A stretch of DNA of 64,000 nucleotides from Acidobacteriota bacterium (GTDB lineage Bacteria > Acidobacteriota > Terriglobia > Terriglobales > Acidobacteriaceae), in the NCBI GenBank assembly GCA_021800255.1, contig JAJYZC010000005.1:43708-107707 (forward strand), written 5' to 3'. The notes under the pieces were generated by a model, which worked only from the letters and a program-made list of their open reading frames with translations, was not told the DNA's origin and did not search any database. A program made the position numbers and the translations under genes. This document shows, piece by piece, positions 15,119 to 25,348 of the stretch. Each line of letters starts with the position of its first letter. Position 1 is the first letter of the stretch.

Positions 15119-18100
15119 ATGACCTTGAATCGCATACGCTTGAGTATTCTGGTTCTCGCACTTCTCGCATTGGCCGTGTTCGCGGGCCCGGCGGCGCTGA
15201 ACGCGCAGACCGCTGTTGTGGGAGCCATCGCCGGCACCGTCTCCGATCCGACGGGAGCAGTGATTGCCGGAGCCGCCATCACCATCACGAATAATTCAAC
15301 CAACGCGGAAACCAAGCTGACCAGCAACGGCAGAGGCTACTTCCAGGCTCCGCTGTTGGAGCCAGGCACCTACTCGGTGACCATCTCCGCACCCAACTTC
15401 GCCACCTACCACGCCAACGAGGTGGATGTGTTCGTGGGCCAGACCACGAGCCTGTTGCCGCACCTGGCGCTGGCCTCTTCCACCACCAAGCTGGTGGTAA
15501 CCGCGCAAACGCCGGTGATCAACCTGGAATCGCCCTCCTTCACCTCCGAAGTGCCCTCCAACGCCATACAGTCGATTCCTATCAACAACAAGCGTTGGTC
15601 TGCTCTGGCCATGGAGACGCCCGGCGTGGTCTCAGACGCCAACGGCTATGGGCTGGTGAGCGTGCGCGGCATCAGTCCGCTGATGAACAACGTGGAAATC
15701 GACGGCGCCGACGACAACCAGGCCTTCTTCGCTGAGGAACGCGGCCGCACGCGCGAGGCCTATTCAACCACGTTCGCCGTGGTGCGCGAGTTTGCTGTCG
15801 ATACCGGCGTCTACTCTACGCAATACGGAGACGCCGCAGGCGGCGTCATCACCTCAGTGACCAGGAGTGGAACCAACCATCTCCACGGCCAAGCCTACTT
15901 CTGGGACCGCGAAAGCAACTGGGAGGCCTTCACCCCCTACTCCACGATCACCAAATTTGTGAACGGCCAAAATGTCACTACCCCCCTTAAACCGGAGGAC
16001 CTGCGCAAGATTTACGGCTTTACCATGGGCGGGCCTCTGATTAAGGACAAGCTCTTCTGGATCTATACCTACGACCAGCAAACCCACGTCTTTCCCGTGA
16101 TTGGCGTCCCCTACAATAACCAGGCTTTTTACACCTTGCCTGCGCCTACGCTCACCGGAGGAGAATCCTGCAACGCCAAAAACGGCCAGCTAAGCGGCAC
16201 GGCTGCGACGGTCAACGACGCCAACGCCTGCGCGCTGGCGGCGCGCCAGGGAATCAGCTACACCCAGGCCGCTTATGACTGGGCCGTCCTCACCCAGGGC
16301 ACTGCCAATGTGGTCATGTCGAATTATCCGGGCGCGCAGGCACTCTCCTGGACCGATCCCGGTATTGTCAGCGACATCGGAGAATCGCCGCGCTTCGGCT
16401 ACCAGGAAATCAACATGCCCAAGCTCGACTGGCAGATCAACCAAAGGAATCATTTGAGCCTCCTCGCCAATCGCCTGCGCTGGGATTCGCCCGGCGGCGT
16501 GCAAACGAATTCGACGGACCACTATGCGCGGGACACCAACGGCACCGATTTCGTCAAGCTGGATTACGGCGTGGCCACGCTCAACACCATGCTCACCCCT
16601 AACCTCAGCAACGAGGCGCTCTACCAGTACAGCCGCGAGCTCGACGACGAGGGCCAGGAGCCTTACACACCCTACACCCTCACAGACGTAGACAACCACA
16701 GCGGCAACATTCCCGAGGTTCAGGAGTATGAGGACGGCGTCACATTCGGCTCGCCGTACTATTCCTATCGCAAGGCCTATCCTCTGGAGTACAAATGGCA
16801 GATCAACGACATCATGTACTGGAACAAGGGCAATCACAGCCTGACCTTCGGCGCTGAATTCGTGCACAACTACGATCTGATGAACAACACCTACGCCAGC
16901 AACGGCATTTTCGACTATGACTGGGACGGCAACTACTTTAACGACCTGATCAACTTCAGGAACGGTGTTACTCCTTCAAGCACTAACCCGGTCGGTTGCG
17001 ACAAGTACGCCTCAGAGAACGCGTTCTACAAGAGCGGTTATCAGAACGTACAAGGCGACTATCCTTGCTTCTATGAATTCACGCAGGGATTCGGCCCCCC
17101 GGTCTACGCCATCGCCACTTTGAATTCCGGCCTCTTTATCCAAGACGACTGGAAGTTCACTCCGCGCCTGACTCTGGATTTGGGCCTGCGCTGGGATAAA
17201 GAATCCCTGCCCGGTCCGTCCTCCGACCTCACCACGCCTACCGGCAGCTACGTACCCTATAAGGGCCTGCTCAATAATCCCAGCGAGAACACTGCCTTCG
17301 GGCCCCGCATTGGGTTTGCATACAATGTCTTTGGAACCGGCAAAACGGTGTTGCACGGCGGCTGGGGCCTGTATTACGGCCTCCTCACCAATGGCAATCT
17401 CGAGAACGCCCGGCTGGACGTTGGCAGCCCCAACGGGCAGTACACCGAGGTATGGAAAACCAGCTACTCCGGCCCGCCGGTCTATCCGGCTATCGAAACC
17501 TCCGGCGCCGCGGGCGGCAAGCCTGAATCCTACTTCTTGGCGCCCAATTTGAAGATGCCTGAGGTGCAGGAGTTCGACCTTTCGCTGCAGCAGGCAGTCG
17601 GCAGGGGAACGGTCGTCCAGTTGAGCTATCTGGGGGCCTTGGGCCGCGACCTGACCAACTTCCTCGACGTCAACCTCAATCCCACCACCACACCTACGAC
17701 GCTCACGGTCACTGATGACGCCAACGGCGTGGGACCGTTGGGTGCAAACGGTTCGACGATCACCGTTCCGGTCTTTACCGCCTTCGGCAACACCGGCAAC
17801 CCGGAGCTCCAATCTACCAATGGCACCGGTTCGGCGGCCTTGGATTACGATGCAATCGGCGAGATGGTCAGCAACATCAACTCGAATTACAATGCGTTCG
17901 TCGCCGAGATTCTCAACCGCTCGTTGCACAATATCCAGTTCGACGCCAACTACACCTGGTCGCACGCGCTGGATTTTTCGCAGCAGGCTAACACGGAAGG
18001 AACCTACAACAACTGGTATAACCCTTACGGCGATGCGCGCGCTAACTACGGCAACTCCGACTGGGACGTTCCCAACCGGTTTGTCGCTTATGCGCTCTAC

Positions 18101-18580
18101 AACTTTCCCGGCATGAACGCCAGGAATCAGCTCAAATGGCTGGCCAACGGCTGGAGTCTCGATGACAGCTTCCAGATGCAGAACGGCCTGCCCTTTACGG
18201 CGGGCGTCGCCGGCTATGCCGGCAACGGCATCCTCAACGATCTGAACGGCTCCAGCGGCAGCACGGTCATCCCCCAGATCGGCGTCAACACCTATCGCTT
18301 CCCGCGGCAGATCGTAGACGATGCCCGCGTGCAAAAGGACGTAGCATTCGAGGGCGGCCGTAACCTGGAACTCAGTCTCAATGCATACAACCTGGCCAAT
18401 CATCAGAATACGACCGGTTATGAGGCCACCTACCTGTACTATGTGTCAGGAAGTAATCTGGAATACACAGGCGTAAACGGCCAAGGCGCGAAAGATTTCA
18501 TGGTGCGCGACGCCTCCAACAACAGCGGTTTCCTTTACACGCCGCGGGAGATTGAAATCGTGGGCCGCTTCACCTTCTAA
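15119..18580 (+). CDS. Oar-like TonB-dependent receptor with carboxypeptidase-regulatory-like domain
   Basis: 1153-residue outer-membrane protein. A signal peptide (LSILVLALLALAVFAGPAALNAQ) is followed by an Ig-like domain (VVGAIAGTVSDPTGAVIAGAAITITN...), a plug-like region (SVRGISPLMNNVEIDGADDNQAFFAEERGRTREAYSTTFAVVREF, kept in short motifs) and a long barrel ending in EIEIVGRFTF, with the terminal Phe needed for Bam insertion. This class is greatly expanded in Acidobacteriota, and many members are thought to import oligosaccharides. No SusD or transporter partner is adjacent, so the ligand is unknown. Start ATG at 15119 with AGGGAGG upstream; an intrinsic terminator follows at 18605. Confidence 0.9.
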   Translation: MTLNRIRLSILVLALLALAVFAGPAALNAQTAVVGAIAGTVSDPTGAVIAGAAITITNNSTNAETKLTSNGRGYFQAPLLEPGTYSVTISAPNFATYHANEVDVFVGQTTSLLPHLALASSTTKLVVTAQTPVINLESPSFTSEVPSNAIQSIPINNKRWSALAMETPGVVSDANGYGLVSVRGISPLMNNVEIDGADDNQAFFAEERGRTREAYSTTFAVVREFAVDTGVYSTQYGDAAGGVITSVTRSGTNHLHGQAYFWDRESNWEAFTPYSTITKFVNGQNVTTPLKPEDLRKIYGFTMGGPLIKDKLFWIYTYDQQTHVFPVIGVPYNNQAFYTLPAPTLTGGESCNAKNGQLSGTAATVNDANACALAARQGISYTQAAYDWAVLTQGTANVVMSNYPGAQALSWTDPGIVSDIGESPRFGYQEINMPKLDWQINQRNHLSLLANRLRWDSPGGVQTNSTDHYARDTNGTDFVKLDYGVATLNTMLTPNLSNEALYQYSRELDDEGQEPYTPYTLTDVDNHSGNIPEVQEYEDGVTFGSPYYSYRKAYPLEYKWQINDIMYWNKGNHSLTFGAEFVHNYDLMNNTYASNGIFDYDWDGNYFNDLINFRNGVTPSSTNPVGCDKYASENAFYKSGYQNVQGDYPCFYEFTQGFGPPVYAIATLNSGLFIQDDWKFTPRLTLDLGLRWDKESLPGPSSDLTTPTGSYVPYKGLLNNPSENTAFGPRIGFAYNVFGTGKTVLHGGWGLYYGLLTNGNLENARLDVGSPNGQYTEVWKTSYSGPPVYPAIETSGAAGGKPESYFLAPNLKMPEVQEFDLSLQQAVGRGTVVQLSYLGALGRDLTNFLDVNLNPTTTPTTLTVTDDANGVGPLGANGSTITVPVFTAFGNTGNPELQSTNGTGSAALDYDAIGEMVSNINSNYNAFVAEILNRSLHNIQFDANYTWSHALDFSQQANTEGTYNNWYNPYGDARANYGNSDWDVPNRFVAYALYNFPGMNARNQLKWLANGWSLDDSFQMQNGLPFTAGVAGYAGNGILNDLNGSSGSTVIPQIGVNTYRFPRQIVDDARVQKDVAFEGGRNLELSLNAYNLANHQNTTGYEATYLYYVSGSNLEYTGVNGQGAKDFMVRDASNNSGFLYTPREIEIVGRFTF

Positions 18581-18604
18581 CCTGGACACAATGCTTCAGC
18601 TACG

Positions 18605-18632
18605 CGCGGCGGCTTCGGCCGCCGCGTTTTTT
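18605..18632 (+). terminator. Intrinsic terminator after the Oar-like receptor
   Basis: A perfect 9-bp GC stem, CGCGGCGGC with GCCGCCGCG, closed by a TTCG tetraloop (18614-18617) and followed by six T. Textbook Rho-independent structure. Confidence 0.93.
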
Positions 18633-18670
18633 GCCCGCTTGAATTCCGTACACTCAATCCTTGGGGGTTT

Positions 18671-19999
18671 ATGATGACTATTTACGCTGCGCGGCGGCTT
18701 TTTCTCCTCGTTGTTCTCGGTCTTTTGCCTTCGTCCGCGGCGCTTGCTGCGCAAAATTCATCGGCCCGCGCCGGCAGCCAGGGCGCACATCTCCAGTTCG
18801 TTGTGCTGCTCAGCCGCCACGGCGTGCGCTCGTTCATCGGCAGGCCGGACCCCTACGCCAAGTACGCTGCCGCGCCCTGGCCGCACTGGAATGTGCCGCC
18901 TGGCTATCTGACCGCGCACGGCTTCCGATTGATGAAGCTCTTCGGCGCGTGGGATCGCATCCAGCTCTCCGATGAGGGCTTGTTCGCTCCCTCCGGCTGC
19001 GCCGGCGCCGCGCGCGTCGCCATCCTTGCCGACTCTGACCAGCGCACGCGCCTCACGGGGCAGGCCCTTGCCCAAGGCATGTTTCCGGGCTGCACCATCG
19101 CTGTGCATGCGTTGCCCCAGGGCGCGCACGACCCGCTCTTCGATCCGCTCGGCGCCGGCGCCGTCCGTCCCGATTATGCTCTGGCCGCCGCGTCCATCGC
19201 CGGGCGCATCGGCGGCAATCCCAACAACCTCACCGCGGCTTACCGCCCGCAATTGGAAGCCCTCGATCACGTCCTCGCTGGATGCGGACGCACGAGGTCC
19301 GCCAATCAAAAGCGCCTTTCGATTCTCTCCATCCCCGCCGCCATCCATCCAGGTTCAGGTGCGTATCCCGTTGATCTGCGTGGACCGGTGAGCGCCGCCT
19401 CCACCATCGTCGAAGATATGCTCCTCGAATACACCCAGGGCATGAACGCCGCAGACACTGGCTGGGGATGCGTAAACGGCGCCACCTTGCGCTACCTCAT
19501 GCAACTCGACACCGCCTTCTGGCGGTACCGCTACCGCACACCCGCCATCGCCCGCATGTACGCCTCCAACCTGCTCGACCACATCCTCCTGGCCATGGAG
19601 CAGAGCGTCGCCGGCAAAGCCGTCGCGGGCGCGCCCGGCCGGCCCGGCGACCGCCTGCTCATCCTCTCCGGCCACGACACCAACATCGCTACCGTCTCCG
19701 GCTCTCTTGGCCTCGACTGGATCGTCGATGGCCGCGTCAACGACACCGCACCCGGCGGCGCGCTCATCTTCGAGCTTTGGCGCTCTTCCCGCGGCGAGCA
19801 TTTCGTGCGCGTCTACTACACCGCCCAGACCCTCGAACAGATGCGCCAGGCGCAAACGCTCACTCCCGCCCATCCTCCGCTGCGTTTGCCCATCTTCGTT
19901 CCCGGTTGCAGCGGCCAGGATATGTCCTGCCCATGGCAGAGCTTTGCCGCCGTTGTCCGCCGCGCCATCAACCCGGCTTACGTGAGCGCCAAGCCGTAG
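18671..19999 (+). CDS. Secreted histidine acid phosphatase (phytase/glucose-1-phosphatase type)
   Basis: Branch-2 histidine phosphatase that releases phosphate from phosphomonoesters in the periplasm or outside the cell. A signal peptide (RLFLLVVLGLLPSSAALAA) precedes the catalytic motif RHGVRS at residues 49-54 with nucleophile His50. The proton-donor motif HDTN starts at residue 335. The layout matches AppA-like phytases, including the PAWP-x-W-x-PPGYLTAHG stretch after the first motif, but the RHGxRxP proline is replaced by Phe. Phytate, abundant in plant debris, is a plausible substrate; this is inference. Monocistronic: terminator before, convergent xylulokinase after. Confidence 0.85.
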   Translation: MMTIYAARRLFLLVVLGLLPSSAALAAQNSSARAGSQGAHLQFVVLLSRHGVRSFIGRPDPYAKYAAAPWPHWNVPPGYLTAHGFRLMKLFGAWDRIQLSDEGLFAPSGCAGAARVAILADSDQRTRLTGQALAQGMFPGCTIAVHALPQGAHDPLFDPLGAGAVRPDYALAAASIAGRIGGNPNNLTAAYRPQLEALDHVLAGCGRTRSANQKRLSILSIPAAIHPGSGAYPVDLRGPVSAASTIVEDMLLEYTQGMNAADTGWGCVNGATLRYLMQLDTAFWRYRYRTPAIARMYASNLLDHILLAMEQSVAGKAVAGAPGRPGDRLLILSGHDTNIATVSGSLGLDWIVDGRVNDTAPGGALIFELWRSSRGEHFVRVYYTAQTLEQMRQAQTLTPAHPPLRLPIFVPGCSGQDMSCPWQSFAAVVRRAINPAYVSAKP

Positions 20000-20065
20000 T
20001 CGCGGCGATCCCGCGCGCTGCGCGTCACCGGCGCCTTCCGTCAACTCGGGCCTGGCGCGCGGCGG

Positions 20066-21541
20066 TTAGCGCAAACTCCTCAGCGCCGGATACAGCTTTC
20101 GCCACTGCGCGTATCCATTTTTATAGGCCGCCGCTTCCGCCGCCTCCGGCTCGATCCGCGCGGCCACCTCAATCGCCTGCCCGCAAGCCGCGTCGAGGCT
20201 GGCCCAGTGGTCCACGCCCACTCCGGCCATCAGCGCGCAGCCGAATGCGCCGCCCTCCTCGGCCTTGAGCACCTCCACCGCGCGTCCGTAGATGCCGGCC
20301 TGAATGCGCCGCCACAGCGCCCCGCGCGCCCCGCCGCCGCCGAGACGTATGGCGGTGACGGGAATCCCCAGCTCGGCGAATAACGTAAACGTGTCTTCGA
20401 GCGAGTAGGCTACTCCCTCAAGCACGGCGCGCACAAAGTGGGCTGCGCGATGCTCGACGCCGATGCCGGCAAAGGCCGCGCGCACCGTGGGATCGAGATG
20501 CGGCGTGCGCTCGCCTAACTGATACGGCGCCCACATCAGGCCGTCGCTGCCGGCCGCAACTTTGGCCGCGGCCTCGCTGAGCGCGTCGTAGCCCTGCCCG
20601 TTGAAGAAGGTCTCGCGCAGCCAGTGCAGGCTCAAACCCGCGCCCTGGGTTACGCCCATCACGTGCCAAAGGCCCGGTACAGCGTGGCAAAAGGTGTGCA
20701 GCCGGCCCTTCGGATCCCTGGTGGGCTCGGCCGTAGCCGCGAAGACGACGCCCGAAGTCCCGATGGTCGCCGACACCGACCCTGGCTGCAGTATTCCCAT
20801 CCCCACCGCGCCCGCGCCCTGATCGCCAGCGCCCGCCGCCACCGGCGTTCCCGCCTTCAACCCTGTCAGCCCCGCTGCCGTTTCGCTCACCCGCGCGCAA
20901 ATCTCCGGTGACTCGTACACCTTGGGCAGCCAGCTCTCGGGAACTCCCGCCGCCTCGGCCACCTCGCGCGACCAGCGCCGGTGCGTCACGTCCAAAAGCA
21001 GCGTTCCGCTGGCCTCCTGCACGTCGATGGCGAACTCGCCCGTCAGCCGGTAGCGGACGTAATCTTTGGGGCACATCACGTGCCGCGTTTTGGCGAAGAT
21101 CTCCGGCTGATGGCGCTTGACCCACAGCAGTTTGGTAAGCGTGAAGTTGGGCAGCGCCGGGTTGCAGGTAAGCTCGATCAGCCGCTGGTAGCCGATTTTT
21201 TCCGTCAGCCAGTCACACTCAGGCTGCGTGCGCGTGTCACACCAGATCAGCGAGGGCCTGAGCACCGCGCCGTTTTCGTCGAGCAGCACCGCGCCGTGCA
21301 TCTGCCCGGTGAGGGCAATGGCAGCGATCGGTTGCTTGGGTTCGGGGGCGGCCTTGAGCGCCCCGCGAATCGCCTCCTGCGCCGCGCGCCACCAGTCTTC
21401 GGGGTCTTGCTCCGCCCAACCCGGATGCTCGGCGCGAAAGGGCGCATGTTCGCTCGACGCGCCCGCGACCAGCTTGCCGGCCGCATCCAGGACAACCGCC
21501 CGCGTTCCGCCCGTGCCCACATCCATCCCTAAAAACCACAT
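20066..21541 (-). CDS. xylB: Xylulokinase (FGGY carbohydrate kinase)
   Basis: Phosphorylates D-xylulose to xylulose 5-phosphate. ATG at 21541 with GGAGAG upstream gives 491 residues beginning MWFLGMDVGTGGTRAVVLD, the first phosphate-binding motif. GQMHGAVLLDE is the xylulokinase-specific MHG substrate motif, and GAGDQGAGAVGMGI carries the catalytic Asp. The second ATP-binding block IRLGGGGARGALWRRI is near the C-terminus. No xylose isomerase or transporter is adjacent. In-frame codons upstream of 21541 do not look like protein of this family. Confidence 0.9.
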   Translation of the reverse strand: MWFLGMDVGTGGTRAVVLDAAGKLVAGASSEHAPFRAEHPGWAEQDPEDWWRAAQEAIRGALKAAPEPKQPIAAIALTGQMHGAVLLDENGAVLRPSLIWCDTRTQPECDWLTEKIGYQRLIELTCNPALPNFTLTKLLWVKRHQPEIFAKTRHVMCPKDYVRYRLTGEFAIDVQEASGTLLLDVTHRRWSREVAEAAGVPESWLPKVYESPEICARVSETAAGLTGLKAGTPVAAGAGDQGAGAVGMGILQPGSVSATIGTSGVVFAATAEPTRDPKGRLHTFCHAVPGLWHVMGVTQGAGLSLHWLRETFFNGQGYDALSEAAAKVAAGSDGLMWAPYQLGERTPHLDPTVRAAFAGIGVEHRAAHFVRAVLEGVAYSLEDTFTLFAELGIPVTAIRLGGGGARGALWRRIQAGIYGRAVEVLKAEEGGAFGCALMAGVGVDHWASLDAACGQAIEVAARIEPEAAEAAAYKNGYAQWRKLYPALRSLR

Positions 21542-21656
21542 ACCGCTACTCTCCGTTTCATAAATCGTTTTTCCCAGCCCTCGCAGCATATCAGCTTGAG
21601 CGCATGCGAGAAAAGCCGCGCCGAAGCGCACTTCTGCCTCAACGCCACGCAGCGCC

Positions 21657-21690
21657 CAAAAAGAAGGGCCCTCCCCCACGGGGAAGGCCC
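21657..21690 (-). terminator. Intrinsic terminator of the S53 protease gene
   Basis: On the - strand an 11-bp stem (21690-21680 with 21676-21666, one G-U pair) with a 3-nt loop is followed by TTCTTTTT. It lies 23 nt after the stop codon of the protease gene. Confidence 0.85.
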
Positions 21691-21712
21691 GGTGCGGTTT
21701 TTGAAGCCTGCT

Positions 21713-24700
21713 TTAATTCACTGTCAGTGAAAATTGAACGGTGGGCGCGGGCGTGACCGGAGGGGTCCCCGAGCTGGTCACCGTAAAGGTATAGGGTCCG
21801 GCCGCGGTTCCAGGGATGTTGTTCCCCGTGCTACTGCCACCGCCGCCGCTGCCGCAGGCTGAGAGGCCACCCAGCGCCGCCATCAACACCACCAGGCCCA
21901 GCAGCGACCGCCAGTACCGCCGGCGCGACGGAATGCCCAGGAAGACAAGGAATGCCAGCATCGCTCCGCCGCCTGCGCCCAGCCAGCCCTTGCCGTGACC
22001 TGCTTTGGGATAAGTGAGAGCGCCAACGGTAGTCGCAGTCGTAGTCACCGTCGCCGTGGCGCTGCCGCTCGGCGTCCCGGAAGTGTAGGTGATGGTCCCC
22101 GAGACGGAGCAGCTGACGGGTGCGCTGGTGCTGTAGTTGGAGGGTTCAGAAGTCAGCGTGCAAGAGCTCAGAGTCACCGTGCCTGAGTAACCAGTGCTGC
22201 TCTTGTTTCCGGTAATCGTGGAGATTGCGGTCCCGCCAGGGTACACAGCGGCGGGCGTAGTTGCCGACAGCGAGTAGGTGCCTGCCGACACGTAAGTCAC
22301 TGTCACTGCCGCCGTGCCGCTCGCCGCGGCGTAGGTGCTGTCGCCGCTATAATTCGCCGTCAAGGTCACGCTTCCACCGCTGGTGAAGGTATCGGCGGAG
22401 ATCGTAAAGGTGTAGCTGCCACTCGAAAGTGTCTCTGCTCCCGAGCTGTAGCCGCCGCCGGAGAGCGTCACCGTCCCGGTCGGAGTTCCGCTGGAACCGC
22501 TAACCGTTACTACCACGCTCAGGCTCTGGTTGGACGAGATGCTGGTAAGCGCCGGCGTTACCGTCACCGTGGCCGTAGCGTTTCCCGTCACCGGCGTCCC
22601 GCTGCCTACCCAGACATTGCCAGGGGCGTTCACTACGTTGGCCACGTTCAGCGACCCCAGCCCGGTGGCCAGGTCGTAACCTGTGGCGGAGTTGTAGGCC
22701 GGGGTGCTTCCTCCTTGAGTGGTGACCAGCGTGCCCACGCCGATCGTGGCGTCGCCGGAGTTGAGGGCCGTGCAATTTGGGGAGGTAGTGCCGGCGGAAC
22801 CCGCGCCGGTCGAGCTATTATCGCCGCCCTCCGGCGAATTATTCAGATCGCAGGGCATGGAGTTGGTCTGCGCCGTGGGGTACGCCGGCGAGCCGCTGGC
22901 CGCCGTTGGGCCGCTATCGATGTCCTGGAAGTAGCAATTGCTGGAGTTTTTGACCGTTTCCGCACTGCAATTTGCGTAATCTTCCTCGCTGGCCAGCTTG
23001 TAGAGCGCGGGGTTGGGATTGCCCTGCCCCTGCGGAGTGTCTGCCTTCTGGTCGACCAGCGCCATCACGCCGGCCATCTCCGGCGTACCCACTGAAGTTC
23101 CGCCGATCTCCTGCGCGATGGGCTGGGTGGTCTCATTGGATGTCACCGAGGTCACACAACTGCCCGCCAGCGAGACGCAGATCAGCGTGGCGCTGCCAAG
23201 ATTGCCATTGCCGGCAAAAAAGCTGACGTCGGGGACTGCGCGCTGGGTGAGGTTGCTGGTTCCGGTAACGCCGGATTGGTACTGCCACGCAGGCGATGGC
23301 CAGCCATCATCAGTCAGCGGGATAGAGCCGTTCGCCGCTCCGGTGGAAGTGGAACCGCTGGTGCAAGTCCCGAAAGTGGTGCTTGACCCGCCGCTGCTGA
23401 CGACGCAGTTGCTTGTGCCGCCGCTGCCGCCCACGGTATCGACGTAGAGCTCAAAGTACGGATCACTGTTGCCGGAGTTTTCAAAGTCGCTATCAAAATA
23501 GGACCAATATTTATAGAGGATGGCGCACGTCTCCTCGGGAGTCGTCGGGTTGACGCTGTAATTCGAGTCCTCTCCAGAAGCGGACAGGAGAGTATCGAGG
23601 TATCGTGCATTGATGGGGTTCATGCAAGTGTCGTTCCAGGGCGTTTCGGGCACGTAACCGGCGGCGCTTTCTCCGGCTTCGCTGGAGGTGTTGTTGCTGG
23701 TGTTCCAATAGGCCGGCGAACCCTGGCTGGTGCTCGAATCCGGGCAGCCCTCGAAATTTCCACTGGAGTTGTAGTAGGGCTGGCACCAACTGAAGTCTGT
23801 GCCGCCCACGGCTACGTTATAGGGCGTAGACGCCAGGCCGCTCACCGAAAGCCCATACTGCGCAAGATAGGGATTGCCGTAAGATGCGTCCATGCCGTCG
23901 TCGCAATCGGGCGAGCCCGAGTCACCCGCGGCCACGGTGACTGAAATCCCCTCTGACGCCGCTGACTGCCATAGGTCGTAGATGGCAACGTTGCCCGCGG
24001 TGCCCTGGGCCAGCTCGCACCCTCCATAGCTCACGTTGAGAATCTTTGCCGTATCGTTTTCAACCACATATTGCGCCGAATCGTAGACCGTATCGATGCT
24101 TCCGCTGGAATTTTGGCCAGTCACGACAAGGTCGATCTGCGCGCCGGGAGCCACCGCGCCGGCAACCTCCACATCCAGCGAGTTCTCTTGCAGATCGCCG
24201 ATACCGCAAACGGCAGTGGAACTTGTGCTGGTGCAAACGGTTGCCGCGGGACCTGCGCCAGTGTCGATTTGCTTGGGCGCGTTGGAACTGGTGTAGGCGG
24301 GCAGGCCGAAGGCGCTGCGGTAGGTAGCCACGTCATTGGCGCTATTGCAGGCCGAACCGGAGTCACCAGAAGGGAAACTTGAGTTGCCGGCGCAGATAAG
24401 GCTGGTTCCGGCGATGGCGATGGTCTCTCCCGTGCCGTTGATGCCGGCGTTCCATAGCGGCAGCACGTTGTAGATGGTGGCAAAGTCGTAGGGGGTTACG
24501 TCCTCTTCGAGGTAGGCGCTCGTGCCACTGCCAACGTTAATGCCGAACTCAGGGCGCGTCCGGGTAAAGTTGAGCGCCGGTTTACCCGCAGCCGCCGGCC
24601 CGCCGATGGGCAGTCTGACGCCGATTCCCGGGGAACTGGCGGATGTGGAGCTTGCGATCCGCTGCCAGCCCCCCAATTTGGGGTTAAACCGCACCAGGCT

Positions 24701-25315
24701 GCCAAGTACGTGCTGGGGCTGAGGCAGGAAGTTGTGCAGCGCCTTCACGCCCACCACCACCGGCGCCAGCGCCGCGGGAATCTGCGGATTGGTCATGTTA
24801 GCGAAGTGCGGAACGCCATTTACCGACAGATTGTGAATCTCCGTATGGAAGGCCGCTTCCGCCTCGCCTGCCGTGCCGCTGAAGCGGATGGTCATGCGGT
24901 CCGGCGGGATGTTCTTGACGGTGAATCCCTGCGAGGCGAGCCAGTTGCAGATGGTCGTGATGTCGGCCTCGGAGGGCCCGAAACGCTCGCCGATCTGCTG
25001 GGACGTGAGCCAGCGATGGTAATTGGGCGAGCCGGGGTCGTACTGGCTCTGCACGAAAGCGTCGAAGGCCGCCTGCTGCTCCGGGCTGCGGCTGAGCACC
25101 AGGGTCAGATCGGGCAAAGCCAGCGATGGGCTCACAGGACCGCGGTCGTTCTTGGCGATGGCGGCGGGATTGACGTCGCCCTTCAGCGTCACCAATTGGC
25201 TCTCATCGATGGGGGTTGCGATGCGGACATTGGGCGCGGCTGTCTGCGCGGCCGCCATAGAGCAAAGCAGCGCGCCGGCCAACATGCACAGGGGGAGGGA
25301 ACGCGGTTGAGACAT
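21713..25315 (-). CDS. Secreted S53 (sedolisin/kumamolisin-like) protease with Ig-like repeats and C-terminal membrane segment
   Basis: About 1200 residues from ATG at 25315 (MSQPRSL, GAGGAAG upstream). Signal peptide, then a pro-kumamolisin activation domain (about 35-200), then the S53 catalytic domain: Glu377 and Asp381 in QENSLDVEVA, Ser741 in GGTSVGTPEMAG. S53 enzymes are acid-stable endopeptidases, which fits an acidic-soil lifestyle. The C-terminal third is Ser/Thr/Gly-rich with Ig-like (Big_3) repeats such as GTPTGTVTLSGG. A hydrophobic GAMLAFLVFLGIP-SRRR segment and a second one ending LSACGSGGG follow, then a last PYTFTVTSSGTPP module. The internal LSAC resembles a lipobox but is far from the N-terminus. 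Confidence 0.88.
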   Translation of the reverse strand: MSQPRSLPLCMLAGALLCSMAAAQTAAPNVRIATPIDESQLVTLKGDVNPAAIAKNDRGPVSPSLALPDLTLVLSRSPEQQAAFDAFVQSQYDPGSPNYHRWLTSQQIGERFGPSEADITTICNWLASQGFTVKNIPPDRMTIRFSGTAGEAEAAFHTEIHNLSVNGVPHFANMTNPQIPAALAPVVVGVKALHNFLPQPQHVLGSLVRFNPKLGGWQRIASSTSASSPGIGVRLPIGGPAAAGKPALNFTRTRPEFGINVGSGTSAYLEEDVTPYDFATIYNVLPLWNAGINGTGETIAIAGTSLICAGNSSFPSGDSGSACNSANDVATYRSAFGLPAYTSSNAPKQIDTGAGPAATVCTSTSSTAVCGIGDLQENSLDVEVAGAVAPGAQIDLVVTGQNSSGSIDTVYDSAQYVVENDTAKILNVSYGGCELAQGTAGNVAIYDLWQSAASEGISVTVAAGDSGSPDCDDGMDASYGNPYLAQYGLSVSGLASTPYNVAVGGTDFSWCQPYYNSSGNFEGCPDSSTSQGSPAYWNTSNNTSSEAGESAAGYVPETPWNDTCMNPINARYLDTLLSASGEDSNYSVNPTTPEETCAILYKYWSYFDSDFENSGNSDPYFELYVDTVGGSGGTSNCVVSSGGSSTTFGTCTSGSTSTGAANGSIPLTDDGWPSPAWQYQSGVTGTSNLTQRAVPDVSFFAGNGNLGSATLICVSLAGSCVTSVTSNETTQPIAQEIGGTSVGTPEMAGVMALVDQKADTPQGQGNPNPALYKLASEEDYANCSAETVKNSSNCYFQDIDSGPTAASGSPAYPTAQTNSMPCDLNNSPEGGDNSSTGAGSAGTTSPNCTALNSGDATIGVGTLVTTQGGSTPAYNSATGYDLATGLGSLNVANVVNAPGNVWVGSGTPVTGNATATVTVTPALTSISSNQSLSVVVTVSGSSGTPTGTVTLSGGGYSSGAETLSSGSYTFTISADTFTSGGSVTLTANYSGDSTYAAASGTAAVTVTYVSAGTYSLSATTPAAVYPGGTAISTITGNKSSTGYSGTVTLSSCTLTSEPSNYSTSAPVSCSVSGTITYTSGTPSGSATATVTTTATTVGALTYPKAGHGKGWLGAGGGAMLAFLVFLGIPSRRRYWRSLLGLVVLMAALGGLSACGSGGGGSSTGNNIPGTAAGPYTFTVTSSGTPPVTPAPTVQFSLTVN

Positions 25316-25348
25316 GATGGGCTTCCTCAAACCTTTCTTCGGAAACAA

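Noticed and set aside
17012..18403. Long - strand frame inside the Oar-like receptor gene
   Set aside because: Antisense shadow of a long GC-rich gene; the + strand protein has full domain support.
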